From: Bauldia sp.
GTDB lineage: Bacteria > Pseudomonadota > Alphaproteobacteria > Rhizobiales > Kaistiaceae
DNA: 64,000 nucleotides
NCBI GenBank assembly: GCA_026126025.1
Contig: JAHCJZ010000001.1
Coordinates: 397,937-461,936, forward strand
Reading direction: 5' to 3'
Made by a program: the position numbers and the translations under genes
In this document: one piece after another, positions 48,031 to 58,250 of the stretch
How the letters are laid out: the number at the start of each line of letters is the position of its first letter
Numbering within the stretch: position 1 is the stretch's first letter
Notes under the pieces: model-generated
Databases searched by the model: none
What the model saw: only the letters and a program-made list of their open reading frames with translations
Told to the model about the DNA's origin: nothing

Positions 48031-48504
48031 ATGAGTCTCCCCGAACCCGTCGGCTACCCCGATGACGGCCTGATCCGCGACGTGCTCCAGCGTGTGCGGA
48101 CCATCGCCGTCGTCGGCGCGAGCCCGAATCCGGCGCGGCCGAGCCACGGCGTGCTGCGCTTCCTCCTCGCCGCCGGCTACAACGCGATCCCGGTCAACCC
48201 CGGCCACGACGGCCATCACATCGCCGGCCAGCTTGTCTATGCGCGGCTTGCCGACATCCCCGAGCCGATCGACATGGTCGACGTCTTCCGCCAGCCCGCA
48301 GCGCTCCCCGCCCTCGTCGACGAGGTGCTGGCGCTGTCGCCCCGCCCGCACGTGCTGTGGACCCAGCTCGGCGTCATCAACCCCGCCGCGACCGACCGCG
48401 CCGCCGCGGCCGGGATGACCGTCGTCATCGACCGCTGCCCCGCCATCGAATATCCCCGCCTCATCCGCCGCGTGCCACGCCCGGCGGAAGACTGGCTGGC
48501 TTGA
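48031..48504 (+). CDS. CoA-binding domain protein (YccU-like)
   Basis: The 157-residue protein is a single Rossmann-like CoA-binding domain. It shows VRTIAVVGASPNPARPSHGVLRFLLAAGYNAIPVNPG near residue 22 (the nucleotide loop and signature), then DIPEPIDMVDVFRQPAALPALV and VLWTQLGVINPAATDRAAAAGMTVVIDRCPAIEYPRL. Homologues bind CoA and may regulate enzymes by CoAlation or act in sulfur amino acid metabolism. It stands alone before a family B repeat. Its exact role is unknown. Confidence 0.9.
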   Translation: MSLPEPVGYPDDGLIRDVLQRVRTIAVVGASPNPARPSHGVLRFLLAAGYNAIPVNPGHDGHHIAGQLVYARLADIPEPIDMVDVFRQPAALPALVDEVLALSPRPHVLWTQLGVINPAATDRAAAAGMTVVIDRCPAIEYPRLIRRVPRPAEDWLA

Positions 48505-48513
48505 TCCCTTTTT

Positions 48514-48600
48514 CGTGATTCCGGCGAAGGCCGGAATCCAGGGCCACAATCCCGGCCCCGCGTGCTTTGCCTGGACCCCGGCCTTCGCCGGGGTGACGAG
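48514..48600. repeat. Intergenic inverted repeat, family B copy 4
   Basis: CGTGATTCCGGCGAAGGCCGG (left) and ACCCCGGCCTTCGCCGGGGTGACG (right) surround a 28-nt centre. It starts 9 nt after the CoA-binding gene. Confidence 0.85.
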
Positions 48601-48755
48601 AATGGTCAGGTGTTGAACGCCGCACCCGCGCGTATGGTTAAGCCTTCGATTACCATGTCGGGGCGACGCTGATCGGTCGCCGCTTCGCGGGGCCCGCTGG
48701 CGGGCAGGGGCGGCCGGGAGTATAGGGCCCGCTTCGGCAACCAAGGATCGGATCG

Positions 48756-49976
48756 ATGAACGAGTTCCACCGGGTGCGGCGTCTGCCGCCTTACGTCTTT
48801 GAGCAGGTGAACCGGCTCAAGGCGAGCGCCCGGGCCGCCGGGGCCGACATCATCGACCTCGGCATGGGCAATCCCGACCAGCCGACGCCGCCGCACATCG
48901 TCGAGAAGCTGGTGGAGACCGTCCGCCGCGAGGACACCCACGGCTATTCCGCCTCGCGCGGCATCAAGGGCCTCCGCAAGGCGCAGGCCGCCTATTACGA
49001 GCGCCGCTTCGGCGTGAAGCTCGATCCCGACACCCAGGTCGTCGCGACCCTCGGCTCGAAGGAAGGCTTCGCCAATATGGCGCAGGCGATCACCGCGCCG
49101 GGCGACGTCGTGCTGTGCCCCAATCCGAGCTACCCGATCCACGCCTTCGGCTTCCTGATGGCGGGCGGGGCGATCCGCGCGCTGCCGGCCGCGCCGGACG
49201 AGCACTATTTCCGCGCGCTGGAGCAGGCGGTGCTGCATTCGATCCCGAAGCCGCTCGCCGTGGTGGTCTGCTTCCCGTCCAACCCGACGGCCGAGGTGGC
49301 GGACCTCGATTTCTACCGCGACCTCATCTCCTTCGCGCGGCGGAACGAGCTGATCGTCCTCTCCGACCTTGCCTATTCCGAGATCTATTTCGACGGCGTG
49401 CCGCCGCCCTCGGTGCTGCAGGTGCCCGGCGCGTTCGAGGTCGCCGTCGAGTTCACCTCGATGTCGAAGACCTTCTCGATGGCCGGCTGGCGCATGGGCT
49501 TCGCCGTCGGCAATGAGCGGCTGATCGGCGCGCTTTCCCGGGTGAAGTCCTATCTCGACTACGGCGCGTTCACGCCGATCCAGGTCGCGGCGACCGCCGC
49601 TCTCAACGGCCCGCAGGAGTGCATCGCCGAGATGCGCGAGGTCTACCACAAGCGCCGCGATGCGCTGGTCGACAGCTTCGCCCGCGCGGGCTGGGACGTG
49701 CCGGCGCCGCGCGCGTCGATGTTTGCCTGGGCGCCGATCCCGGAACGCTTCCGCGCCCTCGGCTCGGTGGAGTTCTCCAAGCTCCTCATCGAGAAGGCCG
49801 ACCTTGCCGTCGCGCCGGGCATCGGCTTCGGCGAGTATGGCGACGGCCATGTCCGCATCGCGCTGGTCGAGAACGAGCAGCGCATCCGCCAGGCCGGGCG
49901 CAATCTCCGCCGCTTCCTTGAAAGCGCCGACAAAACATTGCACAACGTCGTCCCCATGGCCGGCGCCCGTCGCTAG
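48756..49976 (+). CDS. alaC: PLP aminotransferase, AlaC type
   Basis: The 406-residue class I/II aminotransferase closely matches E. coli AlaC (alanine transaminase): RVRRLPPYVFEQVN, IIDLGMGNPDQPTPPHIVEKL, HGYSASRGIKGLR, VLCPNPSYPIHAFGF, the PLP lysine in TSMSKTFSMAGWRMGF, and ASMFAWAPIPERF. It links glutamate/2-oxoglutarate with pyruvate/alanine. Some relatives are annotated as LL-diaminopimelate aminotransferase. It lies 23 nt upstream of hom, so a role in aspartate-family metabolism is possible. Confidence 0.88.
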   Translation: MNEFHRVRRLPPYVFEQVNRLKASARAAGADIIDLGMGNPDQPTPPHIVEKLVETVRREDTHGYSASRGIKGLRKAQAAYYERRFGVKLDPDTQVVATLGSKEGFANMAQAITAPGDVVLCPNPSYPIHAFGFLMAGGAIRALPAAPDEHYFRALEQAVLHSIPKPLAVVVCFPSNPTAEVADLDFYRDLISFARRNELIVLSDLAYSEIYFDGVPPPSVLQVPGAFEVAVEFTSMSKTFSMAGWRMGFAVGNERLIGALSRVKSYLDYGAFTPIQVAATAALNGPQECIAEMREVYHKRRDALVDSFARAGWDVPAPRASMFAWAPIPERFRALGSVEFSKLLIEKADLAVAPGIGFGEYGDGHVRIALVENEQRIRQAGRNLRRFLESADKTLHNVVPMAGARR

Positions 49977-49999
49977 CCGGAATTCGGGCGGGATCATTC

Positions 50000-51325
50000 A
50001 TGTCGGAAGGGCTGCGCATTGGCCTTGCCGGCCTCGGCACGGTCGGCGCATCCCTTTTGCAGCTGATCGCGCGGCATGGCGGCGAATTCGCCGAGCGCTG
50101 CGGCCGGCCGGTGACGGTCACGGGCATCACCGCGCGCGACCGCGGCAAGCAGCGCCCGGTCGATCTTTCGGCTATGCAATGGTTCGACGATCCCGTCGCG
50201 CTGGCGCAGGATCCCGGCAACAACCTCTTCGTCGAGCTGATCGGCGGCGCCGGGGGCGTCGCAGAGACCGCCGTGCGGGCGGCGATCGAGGCGGGCAAGC
50301 ACGTCGTCACCGCCAACAAGGCGATGCTGGCAGACTGCGGCCAGGAGCTCGCCGAGCTCGCCGAGGCCAAGGGCGTCAGCCTCAATTTCGAGGCGGCGGT
50401 GGCCGGCGGCATCCCGATCGTGAAGGTGCTGCGCGAGGCGATGGCCGGCAACGAGGTCGCCCGCGTCTTCGGCATCCTCAACGGCACCTGCAACTACATC
50501 CTGACCCGGATGGAGGACGAGGGCCTCGACTTCGCGACCTGCCTCGCCGAGGCGCAGCGCCTCGGCTACGCGGAAGCCGACCCCACCTTCGACATCGAAG
50601 GCCACGACACCGCACACAAGCTGGCGATTCTCACCGCGATCGCCTTCGGCACGCGGATCGACGCCAAGGCGATCTACGTCGAAGGCATCTCCTCGATCAC
50701 CCCGGCCGATCTGGAAGCGGCCGACGAGCTCGGCTACCGCATCAAGCTCCTCGGCGTCGCCTCGCGCACCGAGACCGGGATCGAGCAGCGCGTCCACCCG
50801 GCGATGATCCCGAAATCGTCCGTCATCGCCAATGTCGACGGCGTGACCAACGCGGTCGCGCTGGAAGCCGACTTCGCCGCGCAGCTCGTCCTGTCGGGTC
50901 CCGGCGCCGGCGGCGCCGCCACAGCCTCGGCGGTGATGAGCGACATCGCCGACATCGCCCGCGGCAGCCGCGTCGGCACCTTTGGCCGGCCGGCCTCGGC
51001 GCTGAAGCCCTACAAACGCGCCGCGATGCGCGCCCATGCCGGCGGCTACTATCTCCGCCTCACGGTCTACGACCGCCCCGGCGCCTTCGCGGCGATCGCG
51101 ACGCGGATGGCGAAGCACGGCATCTCGCTGGAATCGATCGTCCAGCGCCGCCGCAATCCGCACGCCGACGCCCCCGAGCATCTGACGCCCGCCGCGCCGC
51201 AGCCGGTGATCCTCATCACCTACGAGACCACCGAGGACGCGATCCGCGCCGCCCTTGCCGAGATCATCCGCGATGGCCACATCGCAGCACAGCCACAGCT
51301 GATCCGCATCGAACCGCTGGGCTGA
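50000..51325 (+). CDS. hom: Homoserine dehydrogenase
   Basis: Hom reduces aspartate semialdehyde to homoserine, the branch to threonine and methionine. The 441-residue protein has the NAD(P) loop RIGLAGLGTVGASLLQL, TANKAMLADCGQEL, NFEAAVAGGIPIVKVLREAMAGNEV..GILNGTCNYIL, the catalytic region EGHDTAHKLAILTAIAFG, and a C-terminal ACT domain (about 350-441, YYLRLTVYDRPGAFAAIATRMAKHGIS). The ACT domain suggests threonine feedback. Confidence 0.96.
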   Translation: MSEGLRIGLAGLGTVGASLLQLIARHGGEFAERCGRPVTVTGITARDRGKQRPVDLSAMQWFDDPVALAQDPGNNLFVELIGGAGGVAETAVRAAIEAGKHVVTANKAMLADCGQELAELAEAKGVSLNFEAAVAGGIPIVKVLREAMAGNEVARVFGILNGTCNYILTRMEDEGLDFATCLAEAQRLGYAEADPTFDIEGHDTAHKLAILTAIAFGTRIDAKAIYVEGISSITPADLEAADELGYRIKLLGVASRTETGIEQRVHPAMIPKSSVIANVDGVTNAVALEADFAAQLVLSGPGAGGAATASAVMSDIADIARGSRVGTFGRPASALKPYKRAAMRAHAGGYYLRLTVYDRPGAFAAIATRMAKHGISLESIVQRRRNPHADAPEHLTPAAPQPVILITYETTEDAIRAALAEIIRDGHIAAQPQLIRIEPLG

Positions 51326-51343
51326 TTGCCTCGGCGATACTTT

Positions 51344-51488
51344 TTCAACCCTCCCCTTGCGGGAGGGTCGAAACCGCGCAGCGGTTTCGGGGAGGGGTGC
51401 TGAGTCCGAAGCCTACGCGGCACCGCCGCACCCCTCCCGAAGCTCGCTTCGCGACCTTCGACCGCCCCGCAAGGGGGCGGTTCAAGAG
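51344..51488. repeat. Nested inverted repeat, family A copy 5
   Basis: TTCAACCCTCCCCTTGCGGG at the left and GGGGCGGTTCAAGAGG at the right enclose GAAACCGCGCAGCGGTTTC and GAAGCTCGCTTC hairpins. The right end abuts the AGAGGAG ribosome binding site of the next gene, so the repeat sits within the leader of the O-methyltransferase. Confidence 0.85.
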
Positions 51489-51500
51489 GAGTAGCTCGCA

Positions 51501-52175
51501 ATGCCAGATGACGCACAGGTGTCCTGGACCGCCGTCGACAGATATTTCGAGGACCGGCTCAACCCGCCCGATCCGATCCTCGACGCCGCGGTCGCGCGCA
51601 GCGAGGCCGCAGGCCTGCCGGCGATCCAGGTCGCGCCCAACCAGGGGAAGCTGCTCTGCCTTCTCGCCCGCGCGATGGGCGCCAAGGCCGCGCTCGAGAT
51701 CGGCACGCTGGGCGGCTACAGCACGATCTGGCTCGGCCGGGCGGTGGCGCCCTCCGGCCGCGTCCTGTCGCTCGAACTGAGCGAGGCGCATGCCCGCGTC
51801 GCGCGGACCAATCTCGATGAGGCGGGTCTCTCCGCGGTCGCCGAGGTCCGGGTCGGTCCGGCGCTGGACTCGCTCGCCGACATCGCGGCGAAGGGCGCGG
51901 GACCGTTCGACCTCGTCTTCATCGACGCCGACAAGGCGAACATCCCGGACTATTTCGACTGGTCGATGAAGCTGACCCGCCCCGGCAGCCTCATCGTCAT
52001 CGACAATGTCGTCCGCGACGGCGAGGTCGCCGAAGCCGCCAGCGCCGACCCCTCGGTCCGCGCCATCCGCCAGCTCAACGACCGCCTCAAGACCGACGCT
52101 CGCGTCAGCGCCACGACGATCCAGACCGTCGGTGTCAAGGGCTATGACGGCTTCACGCTGATCCTCGTCCTGTAG
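51501..52175 (+). CDS. Class I SAM-dependent O-methyltransferase
   Basis: The 224-residue enzyme belongs to the caffeoyl-CoA/catechol O-methyltransferase family. It has the SAM motif I ALEIGTLGGYSTIWLGRAV near residue 73, DLVFIDADKANIPDYFDW with metal-binding aspartates near residue 137, and SLIVIDNVVRDG. The N-terminal APNQGKLLCLLARAM helix is characteristic. The natural substrate is unknown. GAGGAG lies ten bases before the ATG at the end of a family A repeat. Confidence 0.9.
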   Translation: MPDDAQVSWTAVDRYFEDRLNPPDPILDAAVARSEAAGLPAIQVAPNQGKLLCLLARAMGAKAALEIGTLGGYSTIWLGRAVAPSGRVLSLELSEAHARVARTNLDEAGLSAVAEVRVGPALDSLADIAAKGAGPFDLVFIDADKANIPDYFDWSMKLTRPGSLIVIDNVVRDGEVAEAASADPSVRAIRQLNDRLKTDARVSATTIQTVGVKGYDGFTLILVL

Positions 52176-52200
52176 GCTGAGCCCGGTCTTCCTTCTCATT

Positions 52201-52286
52201 CGTCACCCCGGCGAAGGCCGGGGTCCAGCACCACACGACGGGCGGAGCACGTGGCCCTGGATTCCGGCCTTCGCCGGAATGACGAT
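52201..52286. repeat. Intergenic inverted repeat, family B copy 5
   Basis: CGTCACCCCGGCGAAGGCCGG (left) and CCGGCCTTCGCCGGAATGACG (right) flank GGTCCAG...CTGGATT. It is followed by two 18-nt units sharing GTAGGCGAATGACG (52289-52302, 52307-52320), which look like tandem growth of the repeat end. Confidence 0.85.
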
Positions 52287-52377
52287 GGGTAGGCGAATGA
52301 CGATGCGTAGGCGAATGACGGGGAGGAGGTTGCTTTGCCTCCCGCCGAATCGAATAGATTGACCTCGTCCGCGGGGG

Positions 52378-54243
52378 ATGCGGGCGGCAAGACCGACCAT
52401 GCTGGCAACTGACCTCGACCAGGCGATCGCTCGGCACGCGGGGGCGCGGTTACGTGCGTTCCTCCGCGTGGAATCGTCCGTGACCGGCCGCCGCTGGATC
52501 GACCGCCTCGACGGCCGCACCAATGCCATCGCCCTCGACATCGCGCAGCGCCACGAGGTGCCGGAGCTGCTGGCGCGCGTCCTCGCTGCGCGGGGCGTTG
52601 CCGCCGAGGCGGCGGGCGACTTCCTCGACCCGACGCTGCGCCGCCTGATGCCGGACCCCAGCATCCTCACCGACATGGATGTCGCCGCCACCCGCATTGC
52701 CGACGCGGTGATCGACCGCGAGAAGATCGCGGTGTTCGGCGATTATGATGTCGACGGAGCGACATCGGCAGCATTGCTGACTCGGTTTCTGAAGAGCCGC
52801 GGCCTCGATCCGCTGGTCTACATCCCAGACCGCCTGTTCGAGGGCTACGGTCCCAACCCGACCGCCGTCGAAGCGCTGGTCGACGGCGGCGCGACGCTGA
52901 TCGTCACCGTCGATTGCGGCACGGTCAGCAGCGACGCGCTGAAGCGGGCGTCCGAGCTCGGCGTCGACGTCGTCGTCATCGACCACCATCTGCCGAGCCC
53001 GCAGTTGCCGCCCGCGGTGGCGATCGTGAACCCCAACCGCGAGGACGACCTCTCTAATCTCGGCCACCTCGCCGCGGTCGGGCTCGTCTTCATGACGCTG
53101 GTCGCGGTCAACCGCGAGCTGCGCCAGCGCGGCGCCTTCGACGACAGCCCCGAGCCCGATCTCCTCCAGTGGCTCGACCTCGTCGCGCTCGGCACCGTCT
53201 GCGACGTGGTGGGCCTCACCGGCCTCAACCGCGCCTTCGTGGTGAAGGGGCTCCTCGCCATGCGCCGTCAGTCCAATGCCGGGCTCTCCGCGCTTGCGGC
53301 CGCCGCGCGCCTCAGCGGCCCGACCCAGGCGCAGCATCTCGGCTTCATGCTCGGGCCGCGCATCAATGCCGGCGGCCGGATCGGCAATGCCGGTCTCGGC
53401 GCGCGCCTTCTTGCGACCGACGACCCGCTGGAAGCCCAGGCGATCGCCGCCGAGCTCGACCGGCTGAACGGCGAACGCCAGACGCTCGAGGCCGGCATGC
53501 TGGCCGAGGCGATCGCCGCCGCTGAGCCGGTGTTCGCCTCGGGAAAGCCTCCGCCGGTCCTGATCACGCAAAGCGGCGGTTGGCACCAGGGCGTCGTGGG
53601 GCTGATCGCGGCGCGGCTGCGCGAGCGCTTCTCGCGCCCGGCCTTTGCCATCGCCGTCACGCCGAGCGGCGTCGGCGTCGGCTCCGGCCGTTCCATCCCC
53701 GGGGTCGACCTCGGCCGGGCCGTGCGCGGGGCCGTCGAGGCGGGCATCCTGAAGCGCGGCGGCGGGCATGCGATGGCGGCCGGCATCACGGTGGATGTGC
53801 GGGAGCTCGGCCGGTTCGAGGACTATCTCTCCGACGCCATCGGCAGCCAGGTCGCGTCGGCGTCGACCGAGGACCGCCACCTCGCGATCGATGCGCCGCT
53901 GACGGCGCCCGGCGCCACCGTGGAGCTGATCGAGCAGCTCGAACGCGCCGGGCCGTTCGGCTCGGGCCACCCGGCGCCGGTGATCGCCTTCCCCAGCCAT
54001 CGCGTCACCTATGCCGAGGAAGTGTCGGGCGGCCACATCCGGGCGACGATCGCTGCCGACGGCGGCGGGCAGGGCCTCAAGGCGATGGCGTTTCGCGCCG
54101 CGGGCACGCCGCTCGCCGCCGCGCTCCTCACCCGCGACAACCGCCCGCTGCACATCGCCGGCACGCTCTCGGCCGACCACTGGCAGGGCGTGGCGCGGCC
54201 GTTCCTCCGCGTCCAGGACGTCGCCGAGACGGACGACGTCTGA
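52378..54243 (+). CDS. recJ: Single-stranded-DNA-specific exonuclease RecJ
   Basis: RecJ is a 5'-3' exonuclease acting on single strands in recombination and repair. The 621-residue protein has the DHH motifs IAVFGDYDVDGATSAALL, TVDCGTVS, VVIDHHLP and GHLAAVGLVF..LDLVALGTVCDVVGL. The DHHA1 domain is at RGGGHAMAAGITV, with the conserved GGGHAMAAG, and an OB-fold region lies near FPSHRVTYAEEVSGGHI. ATG 52399 is an alternative start; neither has an obvious ribosome binding site. Confidence 0.94.
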   Translation: MRAARPTMLATDLDQAIARHAGARLRAFLRVESSVTGRRWIDRLDGRTNAIALDIAQRHEVPELLARVLAARGVAAEAAGDFLDPTLRRLMPDPSILTDMDVAATRIADAVIDREKIAVFGDYDVDGATSAALLTRFLKSRGLDPLVYIPDRLFEGYGPNPTAVEALVDGGATLIVTVDCGTVSSDALKRASELGVDVVVIDHHLPSPQLPPAVAIVNPNREDDLSNLGHLAAVGLVFMTLVAVNRELRQRGAFDDSPEPDLLQWLDLVALGTVCDVVGLTGLNRAFVVKGLLAMRRQSNAGLSALAAAARLSGPTQAQHLGFMLGPRINAGGRIGNAGLGARLLATDDPLEAQAIAAELDRLNGERQTLEAGMLAEAIAAAEPVFASGKPPPVLITQSGGWHQGVVGLIAARLRERFSRPAFAIAVTPSGVGVGSGRSIPGVDLGRAVRGAVEAGILKRGGGHAMAAGITVDVRELGRFEDYLSDAIGSQVASASTEDRHLAIDAPLTAPGATVELIEQLERAGPFGSGHPAPVIAFPSHRVTYAEEVSGGHIRATIAADGGGQGLKAMAFRAAGTPLAAALLTRDNRPLHIAGTLSADHWQGVARPFLRVQDVAETDDV

Positions 54244-54397
54244 CGGCACCCTTTCCGCCTGAGAGAACCAGGCCGGCGACGCTCCCGCGGAACAGGCGGG
54301 GGCGCACGAACGTTTGTCGGGCGCGGTCGCCACCGGTCTGCCGCGCGCGCTTGACGCCCCTGGGGCCGTCCCGCGCGTGTCGCAGGGAGGACTCCCG

Positions 54398-55927
54398 ATG
54401 CCAGTCGAACTGCCGCCTTCACCCGAGCCGAACCCGCCGCGCCCGCGCCAGGCGCTCATCGCGGGCATTGTCGTCGTCGCGCTCGCCGCCGGTGTCCTCG
54501 TTCCCGCGCTCGGCCAGGAATCGCCTGACACGCCGGTCGCAGCGCCGCCTGACTCGGCGCCCGTCATCGAGCCCGGTGAAGTGCCCGACGCCGCGGGGCT
54601 GCCTTCGGCGCCCTTCAGCTTTGCCGACATGGTGGAGGAGGTGCTGCCGGCGGTGGTGTCGATCCGGGTCCGTTCGGTGCGGCAGAGCGCCTCGAACCAG
54701 CAGGGCGGCCCGCTGGGACCGTTCAACGACCAGTTCGGCGCGCCTGAGGGGCAGCCGCAATACAGCTATGGCGAAGGGTCGGGCTTCTTCATCTCGGGCG
54801 ACGGCTATGTCGTCACCAACAACCACGTGGTGGAGGACGCCGACCGCTTCGCCATCGTCAGGATCGACGGCACGGTGCACGACGCGACGGTCATCGGCAC
54901 CGACCCGCGGACCGATCTCGCGCTGCTCAAGGTCGATGGCGGCGAATTCCCCTTCGTCGGCTTCGCCCAGGAGCAGGCGCGGATCGGCGACTGGGTGATC
55001 GCCGTCGGCAACCCGTTCGGCCTCGGCGGCAGCGTGTCGTCCGGCATCGTGTCGGCGCTCGGCCGCGACATCGGCGCCGGGCCGTATGACGACTTCATCC
55101 AGATGGACACGCCGATCAACCGCGGCAATTCCGGCGGCCCGTCCTTCAACAGCACCGGCGAGGTCGTCGGCGTGAACACGGCGATCTTCTCGCCGCAGGG
55201 CGGCGGATCGGTCGGCATCAGCTTCGCGATCCCGGCCTATGTCGTCCAGAACGTGGTCGCCGAGCTTCAGGAGAAGGGCGTCGTCGAGCGCGGCTGGCTC
55301 GGCGTCAACATCCAGGGCGTCACCAGCCAGCTCGCCGCCGCGCTCGATCTGCCGGAGGTTCGCGGCGCGCTCGTGAGCGGCGCCGAGCCGGGGACGCCCG
55401 CGGCCAATGCCGGCATCGCGGCGACCGACGTCATCCTCGCGGTGAACGGAACGCCGGTCGAAGGCCCGCGCGATCTGTCGCGCACCATCGCCTCGCTCGA
55501 TCCCGGCGAGGACGTCGCGCTCACCGTGTGGCGCGACGGCGCCGAAGAGGCCATCACCGTCACGCTCGGCCGTCTCCCGGGCGAGGAGCCGGTGGTGGCG
55601 CAGGCCGCGCCGCCGGCCGAGGAGGCGACGCCCGACGTGCCCGGCCTCGGCCTCGCGGTCGCGCCGGGGAGCCAGGTCCGCGGCGTCGGCGAAGGCGTCG
55701 TGGTCGTCGAGGTGGCGCCGGACGGGCAGGGCGCCGCCGTCGGCCTCCAGCCCGGTGACGTGATTGTCGCGGTCGGCGACGAGCCGGTCGAGACGCCGGA
55801 GGAGCTGGGCCGGCTGCTGACCGAAGCGGCCAATGCCGGCGACGATGCGGTGCTGGTCCTGGTGCGCTCCGGCGAAGCACAGGGCTATGTTGCGTTCGAC
55901 GTGTCGGGGATGGCCGGCCGGCAATAA
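54398..55927 (+). CDS. Do-family (DegP/HtrA) periplasmic serine protease
   Basis: The 509-residue protein is a periplasmic quality-control protease. An N-terminal membrane anchor or signal (LIAGIVVVALAAGVLVPALG) is followed by a trypsin-like domain with H143 in TNNHVVED, D173 in RTDLALLKVD and S245 in NRGNSGGPSF. Two PDZ domains follow, one with RGWLGVNIQGVT..LPEVRGALVSGAEPGTPAANAG and one near 410-500. GGGAGG seven bases before ATG 54398 decides the start over 54314. The linker carries a VAQAAPPAEEATPD stretch. Confidence 0.94.
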   Translation: MPVELPPSPEPNPPRPRQALIAGIVVVALAAGVLVPALGQESPDTPVAAPPDSAPVIEPGEVPDAAGLPSAPFSFADMVEEVLPAVVSIRVRSVRQSASNQQGGPLGPFNDQFGAPEGQPQYSYGEGSGFFISGDGYVVTNNHVVEDADRFAIVRIDGTVHDATVIGTDPRTDLALLKVDGGEFPFVGFAQEQARIGDWVIAVGNPFGLGGSVSSGIVSALGRDIGAGPYDDFIQMDTPINRGNSGGPSFNSTGEVVGVNTAIFSPQGGGSVGISFAIPAYVVQNVVAELQEKGVVERGWLGVNIQGVTSQLAAALDLPEVRGALVSGAEPGTPAANAGIAATDVILAVNGTPVEGPRDLSRTIASLDPGEDVALTVWRDGAEEAITVTLGRLPGEEPVVAQAAPPAEEATPDVPGLGLAVAPGSQVRGVGEGVVVVEVAPDGQGAAVGLQPGDVIVAVGDEPVETPEELGRLLTEAANAGDDAVLVLVRSGEAQGYVAFDVSGMAGRQ

Positions 55928-55949
55928 GGCCTGGTGCCATCCTCAATCG

Positions 55950-55984
55950 GGCCGGCCCGGACGCCCTCCGAGCCGGCCTTTCCT
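55950..55984 (+). terminator. Possible terminator after the Do-family protease gene
   Basis: GGCCGGC (55950-55956) and GCCGGCC (55972-55978) form a 7-bp stem with a 15-nt loop, followed by TTTCCTT. Confidence 0.5.
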
Positions 55985-55999
55985 TGGAACGGGGGCTTG

Positions 56000-56899
56000 A
56001 TGCAGGCGCTGCTGGTCTACAATCCGAAATCGGGCAAAGGGGCCTATAGCGGAGCCGAGCTTGCGGCGGCGCTGCGAAAGGCGGGGTACCAGGTCACGGC
56101 GCTGCGCAAGAAGGACCCGCGGATCGAGCCGGCCCTGGCGCGCGAGCCGGACCTCCTGGTGATCGCCGGCGGCGACGGCACGGTGAACGACCTCCTCCAG
56201 TGGAAGGGCGTGACGATGCCGGTCGCGATCCTGCCACTCGGCACGGCGAACAACATCGCGACCTCGCTCGGCCTCCCCGACGACGTCGACGCGATGATCG
56301 CGGCGCTTCCCGCCGCCCCCGTCCGCCGCTTCGCCATCGGCCGCGTATCGGGCTCGGGCATTGCGCCGCGCTTTCTCGAAGGGATCGGCGTCGGTGCGCT
56401 GGCGTCGCTGATGACGCTGAAGGAGCGCCCGAGGCCTCGGACCGAGCGCATAGCCAAGGGCCGGCAGCGTCTCGCCGATGCGCTGGGCGCCGCCGAGGCG
56501 CGGCCCGTGAAGGTCGCGGTCGATGGCAGGATCGTCCATGACGGCCCGGCGCTGATGGTGGAGGTCTCGAACATCGCCCGCACGGGCTCGTCGCTGCCGA
56601 TGTTTCCTTCGGCCGATCCGGGCGACGACGTGCTGGAGATTGCCGTCGTCGATCCGGGGAAGCGGACGGCGATGGTGGAGTGGGTGCGGGAAGCCGCCGA
56701 GGACGAGCCGGTTCCAGCCTGGACCGGCGCCGGCCGCGAAGTGGCCGTGACCTTCGCCGACCTCCCGTTCCGCGTCGACGATCATGCCAAGCCGGCGGGC
56801 CGCAGGGAGCGCACGCTCCGCACGCGCCTCCTCGCCAGGCGCGCGCTGCAGATGGTCGTCTCGACGCCTCCGGCTGACGAAACCTCCTCCGCGACCTAG
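56000..56899 (+). CDS. Diacylglycerol kinase-family lipid kinase
   Basis: The 299-residue protein has the DAGK catalytic domain: QALLVYNPKSGKG at the start, VIAGGDGTVNDLL near residue 57 (the GGDGT nucleotide motif) and PLGTANNIATSLGLP. The C-terminal part holds the lipid-binding beta-sandwich. Relatives (YegS-like) phosphorylate diacylglycerol or other lipids. The substrate cannot be read from the sequence. ATG 56000 has GGGGG just before; an open frame from 55934 crosses the terminator and is rejected. Confidence 0.88.
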   Translation: MQALLVYNPKSGKGAYSGAELAAALRKAGYQVTALRKKDPRIEPALAREPDLLVIAGGDGTVNDLLQWKGVTMPVAILPLGTANNIATSLGLPDDVDAMIAALPAAPVRRFAIGRVSGSGIAPRFLEGIGVGALASLMTLKERPRPRTERIAKGRQRLADALGAAEARPVKVAVDGRIVHDGPALMVEVSNIARTGSSLPMFPSADPGDDVLEIAVVDPGKRTAMVEWVREAAEDEPVPAWTGAGREVAVTFADLPFRVDDHAKPAGRRERTLRTRLLARRALQMVVSTPPADETSSAT

Positions 56900-56936
56900 G
56901 ATGGCTCCTCCGGACGCCAAGTCCGCCGGGGGAACC

Positions 56937-57968
<1,032 letters not shown>

Positions 57969-57998
57969 AGTAGAATGTTCGGACCCTTGAGGTTGGCT

Positions 57999-58250
57999 AT
58001 GCGGGTGTCGATGACAGAGGCGAAGGCTCGGTTGAGCGAACTGGTTCGCCGTGCCGAGGCCGGCAGCGAAGTGATTCTGACCCGGAATGGCGTCGCCGTC
58101 GCGCGGCTGGTTCCCGCACGTCCGGCGTCTGTTGCGGAATCTCGCCGGGCATTGCTGCAGGCAGTGCGCGCCGAGGGCGCGGCCAAGGCGACCGCCGGTC
58201 CGAGCGCCGCGCGCAGCCAGGATTTTCTCTACGAAGAGGATGACCGATAG
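57999..58250 (+). CDS. Phd/YefM-type antitoxin, orphan
   Basis: The 83-residue protein has the Phd/YefM DNA-binding start MRVSMTEAKARLSELVRRAEAGSEVILTRNGVAVARLVP. The C-terminal segment (55-83), which would wrap a toxin, is alanine-rich and ends SQDFLYEEDDR. TTGAGG precedes ATG 57999. No VapC/PIN or Doc toxin follows: the next 80 nt have no plausible start of such a gene. It is either an orphan antitoxin or the remaining half of a pair whose toxin was lost when the downstream DNA arrived. Confidence 0.78.
   Translation: MRVSMTEAKARLSELVRRAEAGSEVILTRNGVAVARLVPARPASVAESRRALLQAVRAEGAAKATAGPSAARSQDFLYEEDDR

Noticed and set aside
52450-54726. A 758-codon minus-strand frame opposite recJ and the protease start
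   Set aside because: It crosses the recJ-protease boundary and shows no domain, so it is a shadow.
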